64,000 bases of DNA, taken from positions 1 through 64,000 of the forward strand of contig CANQIB010000009.1 of assembly GCA_947623915.1 (NCBI GenBank), read 5' to 3'. Shown here one piece after another: positions 16,968-27,059 of this stretch; the first letter of the stretch is position 1; the number at the start of each line of letters is the position of its first letter. Below the pieces are notes generated by a model. It saw nothing but the letters and a program-made list of their open reading frames with translations, was not told the DNA's origin and made no database searches. The translations under genes and the position numbers were made by a program. This DNA is from an uncultured Ruminiclostridium sp. GTDB taxonomy: Bacteria; Bacillota; Clostridia; Oscillospirales; Ruminococcaceae.

Positions 16968-17698
16968 TCTTCATTCTCCCCGTTTACATTATTTTTTTCT
17001 TTTGTGTTTACTTTGAGATTTTCCTGCCGATATATACTTCCGTATTTTGAAAATGAGCCGATATAGATTTTCTCCTCGGAAAGTATTTCCGTCAGCCACA
17101 TCGGCACCGAATCCGCCGTTTTTATTTCCATTATCCTGTACGGCTGACCGTTAAGCATCTCCCCAAAAGTCCCCGCCCTGAGGTCCAGCGCGGTCCTGCG
17201 GCTCCTGATATTGCCGTCAAAGGTTATCCTGAGCTCCTCGTCGTCCTCGGCATAAAACGACTGTCTGTCGTAGCAAATGATTATCCTCGGATAAAGCCCG
17301 TATTTTTTAATGATAAAATCTATCTCGTCGGTTATCTGAGTTCGCACGGCAGGAGGTTTTCCGCCTACCAGCCAGTCATACGCCTGCGCGTAAGGCAGCT
17401 GCTCTCTTCGCTTATATACCGTGCCGCGGTACTTTTTCTTTATTTCCGCAAAAGCGGGAGCGTCATCCGACGGCACGCCGTAGCACCGCAGCCGCAGCTT
17501 TTCCTTGTAGACGGGTTTCGCGAGGGAATTTCTTATAAGCTCGTCGGAGCCGTTGTCGAAATAAATGCTGCCTATAGTTTCGTTCGGATATTCGTCCGAT
17601 ACGATACGTCCGTCCAGTCTTGAAATGATGCGGTCGTATCCGTCCTTGCTCAGCACAAATTTCAGTTCTCTCCGCTTGACCGTGTTTCGGTGTGACAT
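16949..17698 (-). CDS. VTC domain (polyphosphate polymerase-like) protein
   Basis: 249-residue soluble protein of the VTC4/CYTH-like tunnel fold. The basic and acidic tunnel residues are visible in RRELKFVLS, TIGSIYFDN, EKLRLRCYG, FAEIKKKYRGTVYKRRE and YRIMEIKTADSVP. In yeast VTC4 makes polyphosphate from ATP; for bacterial members next to DUF4956 the product is not proven. AAGGAG precedes the ATG by eight bases. First gene of a three-gene operon with DUF4956 and the Cthe_2159-like lipoprotein. A glycan-linked or spore-coat (CotH-cluster) role is possible, but no CotH gene lies here. Confidence 0.88.
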   Translation of the reverse strand: MSHRNTVKRRELKFVLSKDGYDRIISRLDGRIVSDEYPNETIGSIYFDNGSDELIRNSLAKPVYKEKLRLRCYGVPSDDAPAFAEIKKKYRGTVYKRREQLPYAQAYDWLVGGKPPAVRTQITDEIDFIIKKYGLYPRIIICYDRQSFYAEDDEELRITFDGNIRSRRTALDLRAGTFGEMLNGQPYRIMEIKTADSVPMWLTEILSEEKIYIGSFSKYGSIYRQENLKVNTKEKNNVNGENEECFQAL

Positions 17699-17848
17699 TT
17701 GCCGCTCCTTTCGTTTTTTATCGCTTTTAAGTTTAACAGCCGATTGTGTTGATATTATGTTGATTCAAAAACAGTTTTTTGTAAAAAAGCAAAAAACTTA
17801 TCACAGCAAATCCGTTTGCAGAGCCGTTTTGCGGTATATCAAACAAGC

Positions 17849-17875
17849 CGAGCCGCCCGAATATCAGGCGGCTCG
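17849..17875. terminator. Terminator after the giant SpaA-repeat gene
   Basis: cgagccgcc ... ggcggctcg stem of nine base pairs, 16 bases past the stop at 17891. On the plus strand a TTTTA follows. The rest of 17699-17890 shows only AT-rich sequence and the VTC ribosome site. Confidence 0.65.
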
Positions 17876-17890
17876 TTTTAAGTCTTATGT

Positions 17891-20800
17891 TTATTTATCC
17901 TTTTTCTTTCTGAGAGTCTGCGAAACTATCATCGCCGCAAACGACGCCAACGCCGCCGTTCCGCCGATAAGCGCTACACCCGTAATAGGATTATCCTGAG
18001 TGTTATCCTTATCTCCGCCGGCAGTTACGGAATCGCCGCTATCGGAGCTTTCAGGCTTGGAGCTTTCGGGCTTGGAAGTTTCGGGTTTGGAAGTTTCAGG
18101 TTTGGAAGTTTCGGGCTGCGAGCTTTCGGGCTGCTGCGGCTCGGTTTCTTCCTTAACATTCGTGAAAGAAATATCGTGATATTCCTTGTACTCGTCGGTG
18201 TTGTCGAGGTTGTAAAGGACGTTTCCGAGCTTATCGACATACACATACAGCGTGCTGTCAAGCGTTTGGTATCCGCTCGGCGCTTGCGATTCTCTAACGC
18301 TGTAGTATGTGTCAAGCTCCAGATCGCCGAACCTTATGACAAAGTAGTCGCCCTCAATAACGGGATGTACCTCTGCAACCTGCGTGTCGCCTTTATACAA
18401 AGCGAATACGGTGCCGTTTACAAAAGCGTCTGCGACTTCCTTGCTTATCTCGGAAACGGGTATTTCATAGTCCTCATAGACTTTGATAAACTCTATCACG
18501 CCGGGAACGTATATCCTCATGTTTTTAACAACGGGAACGCCCGCCGCAGCCGCGCCGTCAGAGCCATTCACTTTCCAGCTTACCTGTCCGTCTTCGGAGA
18601 TGTCGAAACGATATACCGTTTCGTCCGCCGTGTAATCGTCATGGCTCGCGGTCTCTTTCACATAATATGTTCCGCCAAGCTCGATGCCGTCGCTTTCGGT
18701 AAATATTACCATTGCCTTGCCGCCCGATATAACGGGTGACTTTGTCTTTATCGCATACTTTGCGTCACAGGACGGATCGCTGTAAAGCGTGAACTTGGTC
18801 GCTTCGAGCAATTCGGAGGAGGGCTCGCCGGTAACATCGCTATATACCTTTTCAAGCTGTATGTTCTGCGGGTGGTCTTTAAGGATATTCTGGCAGATCG
18901 GCACGATTTCGCTATACTGATCCTCCGCGTCATTAAGCAGCTTGTAGCTTACCTTGCCCTTTTCGTCTATATGGAACATATATACGTTTGTGCTGAGTGC
19001 ATAGCCGTCGGGAGCATCTGTCTCGGCTACATAGTAGGTGCCGTTCAGATCCAGTCCGCTAAAGGTAACTATCCATTCGCCGGAGGAATTCTCCTTGGGA
19101 GATGCGGTATCTATCTCGTTCTTTTCAAGCTCGGAGTAGCTGTCATAGAGAGTAAACGTCGTTCCTTTTGCCAACGCCTCAACGTCAGAGCTCTGCGCAC
19201 CGACATACTCTTTTTTAAGCTCTATATCTCCGGCTTTGTATATCTTCTCATTCTCTATATCGGGAGTGGTAACAAGCCCGTCGTATTTTGTAACGCCGTT
19301 TTCATCTATCGTTACCGCTATCACCTGATCGTTGATATAGTATCCGTCGGGCGCTTTGGTTTCCTTGAGCCAGTATTTACCGCCGGGCTTGATGTTGTCC
19401 GACTCGGTAAAGCGAACGTACATTTTGCCATTCTCGTATATCAGTCCGTGGGTAACTGCCGTAATATCGGCATTATCGCACTTCTCGGAGGAATAAAGCG
19501 TAAATTCCGTGCCGACGCGCAGCGCTTCTCTCTCCTCGCTCGTCAGCTGGTCAAGCGGCGTATCCTGATAGCTCTTTGTTATCTCGATTTTAAGCGGGAG
19601 CATATCGTTTGTATATACCAGCACGCCGTCGTTGTTGATATACGCGCCGTCGGACGGGCTATTCTGAGCCGTCAGCGTTATTTCGCCGTTATCGACATTC
19701 ACGGAATAAACGTCCTTGCTCTGCAGGAAGGTTTCATGCGCCTTGGTTTCGATAAGGGTGTAATTTCCGTCGACAAGTTCCTTAAACGTTACCGTGCCGT
19801 CCTTGGGATCGGGATTTGCGGTAACGAACGGGGTAGCCTCTCCCTCTTTGATAAGTCCGAATACCGTGTCGTCAAAGACTTCCTTATCCAGCTCGGAATA
19901 GTCTATCTTTACGGAGCTGCCGTCGTAATATTCCTTTATCAAGGTGAGATCTGCCTTTTTGGGAGCGGGTACCAGCGTATTAAGCACGCTACGGACCGAG
20001 ATAACGGGATCGCCGCCGTTTACCGAATACTCTACCGACTTGCCGTCAGCCGCTACCTCGGCTTTTATTTTGTCTGTGCTCGGTTTGTAGCTTACGGTAT
20101 TGCCGTCCTCGGTATATGCGGGAGCGCCCTGCTCAAGTATATAGTATACTCCGCCGGGAACAATATCGTCGCTGGTAAAGGTAAATACCAGTCTGTTGCC
20201 CTCAATATCCGGCTTTGCAGAACCGCTTATAACGGGCTTGCTGCATTTTTCGTCGCTGTACAGCGTAAACTGCGTGCTCTTTACAAGCTCGGAAAGCTGC
20301 GTTTCGGTAAGCTCTGACAACTTCGTATTGGAGAAGTACTTATACAGCATTATGTCGGAAGAAACGACTATCTCGGTATTTTTAAGTACGACCTCTCCCT
20401 CGGCCTTTTCGGCATTTTCCGCATCATTGCCGTATACGGTGTAATATATCGGCTCGCCCTTTTCGGTGAAAGTCACCTTTAAGGAAACATCGGAGGCGTT
20501 CTCATAACCTAACGGGCAGGTTTCAACTATACGGTATTCGCCGTCCAGCTCAAGCAGGAGGGACATGCTTCCGTATGTTTCTCCGCTCTTGAATGTTACA
20601 ACAGCCTTTTTACCGTCCCACTTCGGGCTGGTCTGAGCCAGCAGCGAAGTGCCCTCATACAGCGAGAATGTGGTTTCGGAAAGCCATTCGTTTATCTGCG
20701 CCTCGTCCATGCCGGAAAAGTCTTTTCCGACGTACTGCTTGGTAAATTCTATAGCGCCGGGCTGATATTCATAGCTGTTTACAAACGGCATCATGCCCTT

Positions 20801-23800
20801 GCCGGACGAACCGTTTGCCGTATAGGTAACGTTTCCGTCCGCGTCAGTCTTAAAGCGATATTTGCCGGTAATGTTGACGCTGCCGTCGTAACGGTCGGGA
20901 GCCGATATCTCGGTCACCTCATATTCGGTGTTCTTTTCAAGCTCCAGTACGCTGCCCTTTTCAAGCCCTGCCATTCCCGACATAAAGGTAACGACAGCGT
21001 TGTTTTCGGAATCAAGAACGGGCTTTGCCTCCGCAAGTGCGGTAAGAGTGCCGTCTACCTCTACTCTGCTGAGGCGGAACAACGTCTTGCTTACCAGCTC
21101 GGAAAGCTCAAAACCAAGCTCCTTGCTGTCCTGATATTCCTTGTTTATCTCCAGCTTTATCTTATCGTTCTCGAAAGACGCGCCGTCAAGGCTCTTGCCG
21201 TCCTCCGCATAGTATGTTGTATTGCCGTCTTGGTCTATAACGCACTTTATTACATTCTTGTCACGCAAATATCCCGAAGTCGCGGAAGTTTCCGCAAGAT
21301 AATATGCAGCGGGCGCTAATCCCTCAAATGTTACCGTCTGATCCTCAGACAGCGCCTTTTCCGCCACCTTATCACTCAGCACGCCGTTATCGTACTTTTT
21401 ATAAAGTGCGAATTTCGTGCCGTTCAGCAGTTCGGGAGTTATCTCGCTCTTTTCGGTATCGTTAAACGTCTTATCGGCGGTAATGCTGCCGGTGACCTTT
21501 ACGGCGGCGTTTTCATAAGTCACCGCTGCGACGGGCTCACCGCCCTCGGCGTTATACTTGGCGTATTCCGTGCCGGAGCCTTTTACATCACATTTATAAA
21601 TATCCTCGGAAACGGTAAATCCGTCGGGCGCATTAGTTTCCGCAAGATAATATGTGCCTTGTTCAAGCTGATCGAATACGGCGTGAAGTCCGCCCTTGCC
21701 GTCATCGGTAAGTGTTGCCGACTTGTAAAGGTTTGTACATTCGGGCTCGTAAAACAGCGAAAATTCCGTTTCCTTATACGCCTTGAGCTGCTCCGCCGTC
21801 AATTCCGAAAGCGTTACGCCCTCAAAGGTCTTGTTGACGGTGACCGAACCGTACTCGTATTTGTTGGCGACGGTGTAATCGTCGGCTGCCTTTACCTTTT
21901 CCGCGTCGGGAGTTTCCTGAACATAAACGGTCGCATTCGCATCTCCGTCGACCTCGACGGTTATGACGCCATTGAAAAGTCCGTAACCCTCCGCCGTTTC
22001 TTTTTCGGTTATGGTATAGGTGTTATTCGGTTTCAGGCCCTTAAAGGTCAGCTTGCCGCGTGTTGTATCCCATGTCGGGGTGACGTCGGAGGTTGTTCCC
22101 TCCTCGTCCTCGATAGTGAATACCGTCTTAGAGATAAATTCGTCTATCTTCTCTGGCGCAAGGTCGGCATACTTAAAGTTGTCCCATGTCTTGTATATGC
22201 TTACCGACGCGGAAGTGCCCTCCGGCTTATTCTGAATGCGCAGCTCCGCGCGGTCGTTCTCGGCAAAGACGATATCATAATTTGGATATTGCTCTTTAAA
22301 CCATTCCTTGCTAAGCTCTTTGGGATATACCACATAATATTTGGTATCGTCCAAAACATATTCGTTAGGAGCCTGCGTTTCCTGTACGGTCAGCAGCACG
22401 TCGAACGGTATATCGGTATAGGTGAACTGTCCGGCGGGATCGCTGCCCGTCTGATTGGTGGAACGCGTTTCTTCTTTTCTCACGCCCGCATCGGGATCGT
22501 AATAGCTGATTTTGAAGAGCGCTCCGGTCAGCGGGTCACCGTTCTCGTCCGTCTTGTATAAGGTGAGCGTTCTCAAGCCCGAACCGCCTGACCAGGATTC
22601 ATAGCTGAGCGCGCTGCCGTCAACGCTTGTACTGTCATAATGCTTATCCCTGTTTTCGTTGCCGGTAACGGTCAGATATATCTTATTGGAGAAAGAACCT
22701 TGCTTATCAGTTTTTGCTTTCTGGGTCACCTTGGTGTAGAAGGTTATACGCAGGTGCATTTTGCTGTACTCGTTATCGTCAAAATAAAGAGTAAAGCCGC
22801 CAAGGTCCATATCTTTTCTGAATTTATCGGTGATGTCGATGTATTTTTTTTCAGTGCCGCCCCACTCGGTGTCGGTGCTGACTACCTGCTCCACGATAAA
22901 GCACTTGCCGGACGGATTGTTGTAATCGGGCTTTACCTCTCCGTCACGTCCGTCACGCATAGCCATTCTCATGCCGGTATTTTCAAGGTCGTCTATTATA
23001 GACATACCGCTCATATCACGGCTGTCCTTGTTGAAATCGACTTCCCATCTTATGGCGTTGGAATTGTTATCCATGATGCCAGTCTTGGTAACGTTGTCAC
23101 ACTGTACCTTGCCGCTGGCTGCCTGAGTATCGGTAAACTCATCGCCGTCGATGCTGCCTGTCAGCACCGCGGTGTTTATAAACTGAACGGGATCCTGCGA
23201 CTTCTGACCGATATAATCCATTGCAAAATCGGTGTCAACGGTAACGTAAAAATAAATATCAACACAGTAATCCAAGGGCTCAGCGGCAAAATCAAAGGTC
23301 ATTTTGTCCTTGCTGTAGGTAGGCTTGCTGCCCTTGAAAGAGCCTGTGCCCTCTTCGATGAGCCAAGTGATATAATTCTCTACATCAGCGCCGGTATATG
23401 TTTCTCCCGAGCCGTTCTTATAGCCGTCCCTGTAAATCACTATCTTCTCGATATCTCCGAAAGTAGTGCCTACGGGAAGCTCCTCGACCAGCTTGGCATT
23501 ATCTATAGTATAACAATAGGGATTTACCGTAAGTTCAAATCTTAACTTGCCGTCGTACCTATCGCCGAAATCTATTGAACCGACGTATCCGTAGCTGTTG
23601 CTGTTTATCGACTTTAACAGTCTTGCGCCGCTCCAGTCCTGATTTGCGTCCTTGGTCACTTCGCCTGACGGAGTGATTGCCGTAACGCTGTTGGTAGCGT
23701 TCGATTTAAGATAAGAAGAATCGGTGCTATACCAAATTTCTCCGTTTCCGTCCGGGGAATAATGCTCGTTGATATCATAATCCTCGCCAAGCACGCTTCC

Positions 23801-25978
23801 GCCGACCAGCTTGGTATTTAGCTGAAACTCATACATATACTGTTTGGATACTTTGTAAAGCACGATATAAAGCTCCGTGCCGGCCTCATTCAAATAGTAT
23901 CCCTGAGAATCCGCTTTAACGTCCGCGCCGTCGGGAACGTTCGTACCTTTATATTGCAGCACGACAGGCGGCAGAGCCTCGGTCGAAGAGGCAAAATTAT
24001 CCTTTACGTTCAGCGTGATCGTGTTTGCGGGATCTCTGTAGCTGTCAGGGAACACCTGAGAATCGTCGGGGGTATCTTTCAGTATCGCATAATCGTAATC
24101 CTTAGCGTCCTCATTAAATTCAAACTTCCAAGTAAACAGACCTGTCTTCGGGTCAAAGCCTACGGCGCTCTTTTTTATCGGGTTGGAGGAGGTTTTTACC
24201 ACTTCCTTATCGCTTATGCCGTCAAGCTCTGTGTCAGTATGCTTTACTTTATCGGGAGTGGTGAACGAGATATCCTCGAATACCACTTTACCGTTATTTT
24301 CCGCCTCCGCGTTGCCCTCCTCGTCCAGCTCGGCAAGAGAGGTATAGGTTATCACTATCTTGTTGTTTCCGTCGGGAGCAACATCGGTAAGATCCAGCAA
24401 AAAGCCCTGCTTACCGTCGGACGATTTGAGCAAAACGGCTTTTTCGCCCGCCAAAAGTCCCTTTGCCTGCTCGGATGTGACAGACGAAGGATCGGCGCTG
24501 ACAGTTTTACTTAAAGTAAAGCTGCTGCCGTTTACGGTTATCTGCTCCCCTTCTTCAAAGAGCTGCTTTGAGAACCAGTCGGTAAAATACGGCTCGGTAT
24601 ATTCAAAATTGTCCGCGTCTATCGTTATAGTCCATTGAATATGCTGAGTGTCGCCCGGCACGGGTGCGCCGGTCTTGTCCACGGGCTGTACATTGCCGAG
24701 CGAAGCGTCAGCGCTCGCTTCCTTAGTTTCGCTGTCGGGGTCTTCCGGCTTGAAGGTAGCCTTGTTCTTCGCCCAAGTCTCGCCCATCACTCCGCCTTTT
24801 CCGTCGGCGTTGTCTTTAAGAGTCTGGAATACGCTTTCCTCCAAAACGGCATAATTAAGAGTGAAATCTGCCTTTGTTCCGCTTTCCTCGTCAAACGGGT
24901 AGTTGAAATTGCCGTCAGAGTCGATGTATTTTTTAAGATCTGCGCCGGTCAGGGTCGTTGAAGTGCCGTCCTGTAACGTTACCGTTACCGAATACAGCTT
25001 TGCCAAATCGCCGTTGGGCCAGTTGGAATTTTTAATTATTTCGGTATCGGTGAAAGTACCGCCCGCCAGCGTGTTATCACCGTTCGCCTGTATCGACGCC
25101 TCAAAGGTCACGCCGAACGGAGAATCGGATTCGCCCGCCGATTTCTTAAGGGTGTAATCGCTCGACCTTGCGGGACGGTTTGCGTCAATAACTATCTCCG
25201 CTTCGGCGTCGTCGCCCTTTTTCTCCCAGTTCCAGTCTATGTTGTCATCGCCGTTGTTCTCTATCTGCGTTTCGATGTCAAAGCCGAACTTATCCTGTTC
25301 CCAGAAAAGCACGTTCTGCTTGAGTGCGACCTCTACCTCGTAGTAATCCCCTCTGTCATAGATATTGTATTCGCCCGCGGGATAGGTCTGTCCGCCGTTT
25401 TTGGAATCGGTAAAATTTATCGTGCCCTTGCTGAGCGAATCGGGTATTTTCATATCGCTTACAGTAGAATTGCTTGCGGGATTATCGCCGATATACTCGT
25501 TGACATGCTTGCTTATGCGTATCTTGGTCTTGACCACGGGCACGCCGGTCCAGTTGTGAGTGCCCATAACCTCGTCCACAAGTCCCTGAAGTATACCGAA
25601 GTCGCCCGGCGTTAGCATATCCGCATTGTTCGGAAACGTTTTGCCGGGATTTCGTTTCTCATATAACGATTTTACCTCGTCGCGCAGTCTTTCAACGGTC
25701 ACGTCGTTCCCACTGCTGTCCTTGCCGATAACGGTGCCGGTTATTGTCTTATTGTCCGGCTGAACGTCGATGCGTATATCAACGTCTACCGTGCCGGTAC
25801 CCTCCGAGCCGTTGACCGTAATGTCAAGGCTGGTGACACAGTTTGCGCTTTCGCCTATGTAATCCGCCGCAGCAACGCCCGTGAAAAGTCCGGGCAGAAA
25901 CGACGCTATATCCGCCGGCAGCACGCTCTGCACGACCAGCACAAAGGCTGTTATAAGCGCAATAAACCGTTTTTTCAT
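17891..25978 (-). CDS. Giant SpaA/Cna_B-repeat surface adhesin with NPITG anchor
   Basis: 2695 residues. A signal peptide (MKKRFIALITAFVLVVQS, cleavage likely near residue 37) leads into an ~1100-residue adhesin-like region of large beta domains with phrases typical of isopeptide-forming fimbrial domains. Twelve SpaA-like domains of about 120 residues fill residues ~1134-2600, each with a xYYLxETxAPDGY-like strand. Domains 2-12 carry an extra helical piece (LSELTxEQLxxL type) before the FTLY strand. A PETSK/PESSK spacer, NPITG, a hydrophobic helix and RKKKDK at the end form a sortase signal. ATG 25978 follows AGGAGG by ten bases, so an earlier start in another 12 codons is rejected. Covalent wall attachment and host or substrate adhesion are inferred; no sortase gene is in the window. 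A single-gene unit with its own promoter and terminator. Confidence 0.9.
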   Translation of the reverse strand: MKKRFIALITAFVLVVQSVLPADIASFLPGLFTGVAAADYIGESANCVTSLDITVNGSEGTGTVDVDIRIDVQPDNKTITGTVIGKDSSGNDVTVERLRDEVKSLYEKRNPGKTFPNNADMLTPGDFGILQGLVDEVMGTHNWTGVPVVKTKIRISKHVNEYIGDNPASNSTVSDMKIPDSLSKGTINFTDSKNGGQTYPAGEYNIYDRGDYYEVEVALKQNVLFWEQDKFGFDIETQIENNGDDNIDWNWEKKGDDAEAEIVIDANRPARSSDYTLKKSAGESDSPFGVTFEASIQANGDNTLAGGTFTDTEIIKNSNWPNGDLAKLYSVTVTLQDGTSTTLTGADLKKYIDSDGNFNYPFDEESGTKADFTLNYAVLEESVFQTLKDNADGKGGVMGETWAKNKATFKPEDPDSETKEASADASLGNVQPVDKTGAPVPGDTQHIQWTITIDADNFEYTEPYFTDWFSKQLFEEGEQITVNGSSFTLSKTVSADPSSVTSEQAKGLLAGEKAVLLKSSDGKQGFLLDLTDVAPDGNNKIVITYTSLAELDEEGNAEAENNGKVVFEDISFTTPDKVKHTDTELDGISDKEVVKTSSNPIKKSAVGFDPKTGLFTWKFEFNEDAKDYDYAILKDTPDDSQVFPDSYRDPANTITLNVKDNFASSTEALPPVVLQYKGTNVPDGADVKADSQGYYLNEAGTELYIVLYKVSKQYMYEFQLNTKLVGGSVLGEDYDINEHYSPDGNGEIWYSTDSSYLKSNATNSVTAITPSGEVTKDANQDWSGARLLKSINSNSYGYVGSIDFGDRYDGKLRFELTVNPYCYTIDNAKLVEELPVGTTFGDIEKIVIYRDGYKNGSGETYTGADVENYITWLIEEGTGSFKGSKPTYSKDKMTFDFAAEPLDYCVDIYFYVTVDTDFAMDYIGQKSQDPVQFINTAVLTGSIDGDEFTDTQAASGKVQCDNVTKTGIMDNNSNAIRWEVDFNKDSRDMSGMSIIDDLENTGMRMAMRDGRDGEVKPDYNNPSGKCFIVEQVVSTDTEWGGTEKKYIDITDKFRKDMDLGGFTLYFDDNEYSKMHLRITFYTKVTQKAKTDKQGSFSNKIYLTVTGNENRDKHYDSTSVDGSALSYESWSGGSGLRTLTLYKTDENGDPLTGALFKISYYDPDAGVRKEETRSTNQTGSDPAGQFTYTDIPFDVLLTVQETQAPNEYVLDDTKYYVVYPKELSKEWFKEQYPNYDIVFAENDRAELRIQNKPEGTSASVSIYKTWDNFKYADLAPEKIDEFISKTVFTIEDEEGTTSDVTPTWDTTRGKLTFKGLKPNNTYTITEKETAEGYGLFNGVITVEVDGDANATVYVQETPDAEKVKAADDYTVANKYEYGSVTVNKTFEGVTLSELTAEQLKAYKETEFSLFYEPECTNLYKSATLTDDGKGGLHAVFDQLEQGTYYLAETNAPDGFTVSEDIYKCDVKGSGTEYAKYNAEGGEPVAAVTYENAAVKVTGSITADKTFNDTEKSEITPELLNGTKFALYKKYDNGVLSDKVAEKALSEDQTVTFEGLAPAAYYLAETSATSGYLRDKNVIKCVIDQDGNTTYYAEDGKSLDGASFENDKIKLEINKEYQDSKELGFELSELVSKTLFRLSRVEVDGTLTALAEAKPVLDSENNAVVTFMSGMAGLEKGSVLELEKNTEYEVTEISAPDRYDGSVNITGKYRFKTDADGNVTYTANGSSGKGMMPFVNSYEYQPGAIEFTKQYVGKDFSGMDEAQINEWLSETTFSLYEGTSLLAQTSPKWDGKKAVVTFKSGETYGSMSLLLELDGEYRIVETCPLGYENASDVSLKVTFTEKGEPIYYTVYGNDAENAEKAEGEVVLKNTEIVVSSDIMLYKYFSNTKLSELTETQLSELVKSTQFTLYSDEKCSKPVISGSAKPDIEGNRLVFTFTSDDIVPGGVYYILEQGAPAYTEDGNTVSYKPSTDKIKAEVAADGKSVEYSVNGGDPVISVRSVLNTLVPAPKKADLTLIKEYYDGSSVKIDYSELDKEVFDDTVFGLIKEGEATPFVTANPDPKDGTVTFKELVDGNYTLIETKAHETFLQSKDVYSVNVDNGEITLTAQNSPSDGAYINNDGVLVYTNDMLPLKIEITKSYQDTPLDQLTSEEREALRVGTEFTLYSSEKCDNADITAVTHGLIYENGKMYVRFTESDNIKPGGKYWLKETKAPDGYYINDQVIAVTIDENGVTKYDGLVTTPDIENEKIYKAGDIELKKEYVGAQSSDVEALAKGTTFTLYDSYSELEKNEIDTASPKENSSGEWIVTFSGLDLNGTYYVAETDAPDGYALSTNVYMFHIDEKGKVSYKLLNDAEDQYSEIVPICQNILKDHPQNIQLEKVYSDVTGEPSSELLEATKFTLYSDPSCDAKYAIKTKSPVISGGKAMVIFTESDGIELGGTYYVKETASHDDYTADETVYRFDISEDGQVSWKVNGSDGAAAAGVPVVKNMRIYVPGVIEFIKVYEDYEIPVSEISKEVADAFVNGTVFALYKGDTQVAEVHPVIEGDYFVIRFGDLELDTYYSVRESQAPSGYQTLDSTLYVYVDKLGNVLYNLDNTDEYKEYHDISFTNVKEETEPQQPESSQPETSKPETSKPETSKPESSKPESSDSGDSVTAGGDKDNTQDNPITGVALIGGTAALASFAAMIVSQTLRKKKDK
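18045..18130. repeat. 15-bp repeats coding PETSK/PESSK spacer
   Basis: Degenerate 15-bp units (ggaagtttcgggttt-like) code the Pro/Ser/Thr/Lys wall-spanning spacer just before the sorting signal. Confidence 0.7.
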
Positions 25979-26063
25979 AAAACAGATCCCTCCTGACGCA
26001 TTTGTGTAACACATTTGAGTTATTTTAATCGGATAGATACACCGATACTATTTTACCGTTAAT

Positions 26064-26092
26064 ATTTTAGCACAACAAAAATAAAATTTCAA
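26064..26092 (-). promoter_or_regulatory. Promoter of the giant adhesin gene
   Basis: Minus strand TTGAAA (26087-26092), 17 bases, TAAAAT (26064-26069); leader of about 80 bases. Confidence 0.7.
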
Positions 26093-26250
26093 GCCTCGAA
26101 TGTGTACTTTTGAGATAAAACTGTAACATATCAACAACTTTTCGGTGTTTTACATAAAAATCGACTATAAAAATAGTGCAATATCCCGTGTAAAGTTTTT
26201 CCAGATAAACCGTGCGCGGCTAGGTAACGGACGATGAAACTTTTGCTTTC

Positions 26251-26279
26251 TTGACACGGCGGAAATATTTTGTTATACT
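26251..26279 (+). promoter_or_regulatory. SigA-type promoter of the DUF1275 gene
   Basis: TTGACA (26251-26256), 17 bases, TATACT (26274-26279). Between this and the divergent promoter at 26064 nothing else is recognisable. Confidence 0.85.
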
Positions 26280-26330
26280 TAATAGGGTGTCGGTTCTTGT
26301 CGGGACGGGCACGATACATAAAAACGGGGA

Positions 26331-27020
26331 ATGAATGCTTTGCTGACAAAATATCAGGCTTCGGAATCATTTCGCGTGGGCGCGCTGCTCGCGGTCACGG
26401 GCGGATTTCTGGACGCTTACAGCTATCTGACGCGCGGAGGCGTTTTTGCCAACGCGGAAACGGGAAACATAGTTTTGCTCGCGCTCAATATTGCGGCCGG
26501 AGATCTCGGCAGAGTGCTGTATTATCTTATCCCGATAGCCGCATATTCCGCGGGGATAATAGCCGCGGAGCTGATACGGCGTAAATTCAAGGGGCAGGAT
26601 CTGCATATATTGCATTGGCGGCAGCTCGTTATAGCGGCGGAGATAGTTATCGTTTCGGCGGTAGCGTTTATACCTGAGGGGACGGCGGATTTTGCCGCGG
26701 TCATTTCCATATCATTTATCTGCTCCATGCAGGTAGAGAGCTTTCGCAAGGTACAGGGCAGTCCGTATGCCACTACCATGTGTACGGGAAACCTGCGCAG
26801 CGCGAGCGAGAACCTCTACAAACGCATATTTGCCAAGGATAAGCAAGCCGGAAAAAAAGCGCTGCTTTACGTCGGGATAATAGGTTCGTTTATGTCGGGC
26901 GCGATGCTGGGAAGTGCGGCGGCGATATATTTTCATACCAAAGCCTGCCTTTTCTGCGCAGTCTTTTTGCTGGCGGTGATGGCGTTCATGCTGGAAAAGC
27001 CGCAAAACGCCGACAGTTGA
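26331..27020 (+). CDS. DUF1275 (YoaK family) membrane protein
   Basis: 229 residues with about six hydrophobic helices. The N-terminal VTGGFLDAYSYLTRGGVFANAETGNIVLLAL stretch, with its GFxDAxxY and TGN motifs, and MQVESFRKVQGSPYATTMCTGNLRSA in the second half are the DUF1275 signature. The family is widespread, of unknown function, and sometimes annotated as a permease. ATG 26331 follows GGGGA by one base; the ribosome site is thus close and possibly weak. It is 39 bases upstream of the MATE gene and probably shares its transcript. Confidence 0.88.
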   Translation: MNALLTKYQASESFRVGALLAVTGGFLDAYSYLTRGGVFANAETGNIVLLALNIAAGDLGRVLYYLIPIAAYSAGIIAAELIRRKFKGQDLHILHWRQLVIAAEIVIVSAVAFIPEGTADFAAVISISFICSMQVESFRKVQGSPYATTMCTGNLRSASENLYKRIFAKDKQAGKKALLYVGIIGSFMSGAMLGSAAAIYFHTKACLFCAVFLLAVMAFMLEKPQNADS

Positions 27021-27059
27021 TTTAATAAATAAAAACAAAAGAGAAGAGATGACCTCAGA

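Noticed and set aside
18872..20317. 481-codon plus-strand frame inside the giant adhesin gene, and similar long antisense frames at 21659, 22640 and 23954
   Set aside because: They lie wholly antisense to a coherent repeat protein, lack ribosome sites and domains, and arise from biased codon use in the repeats.
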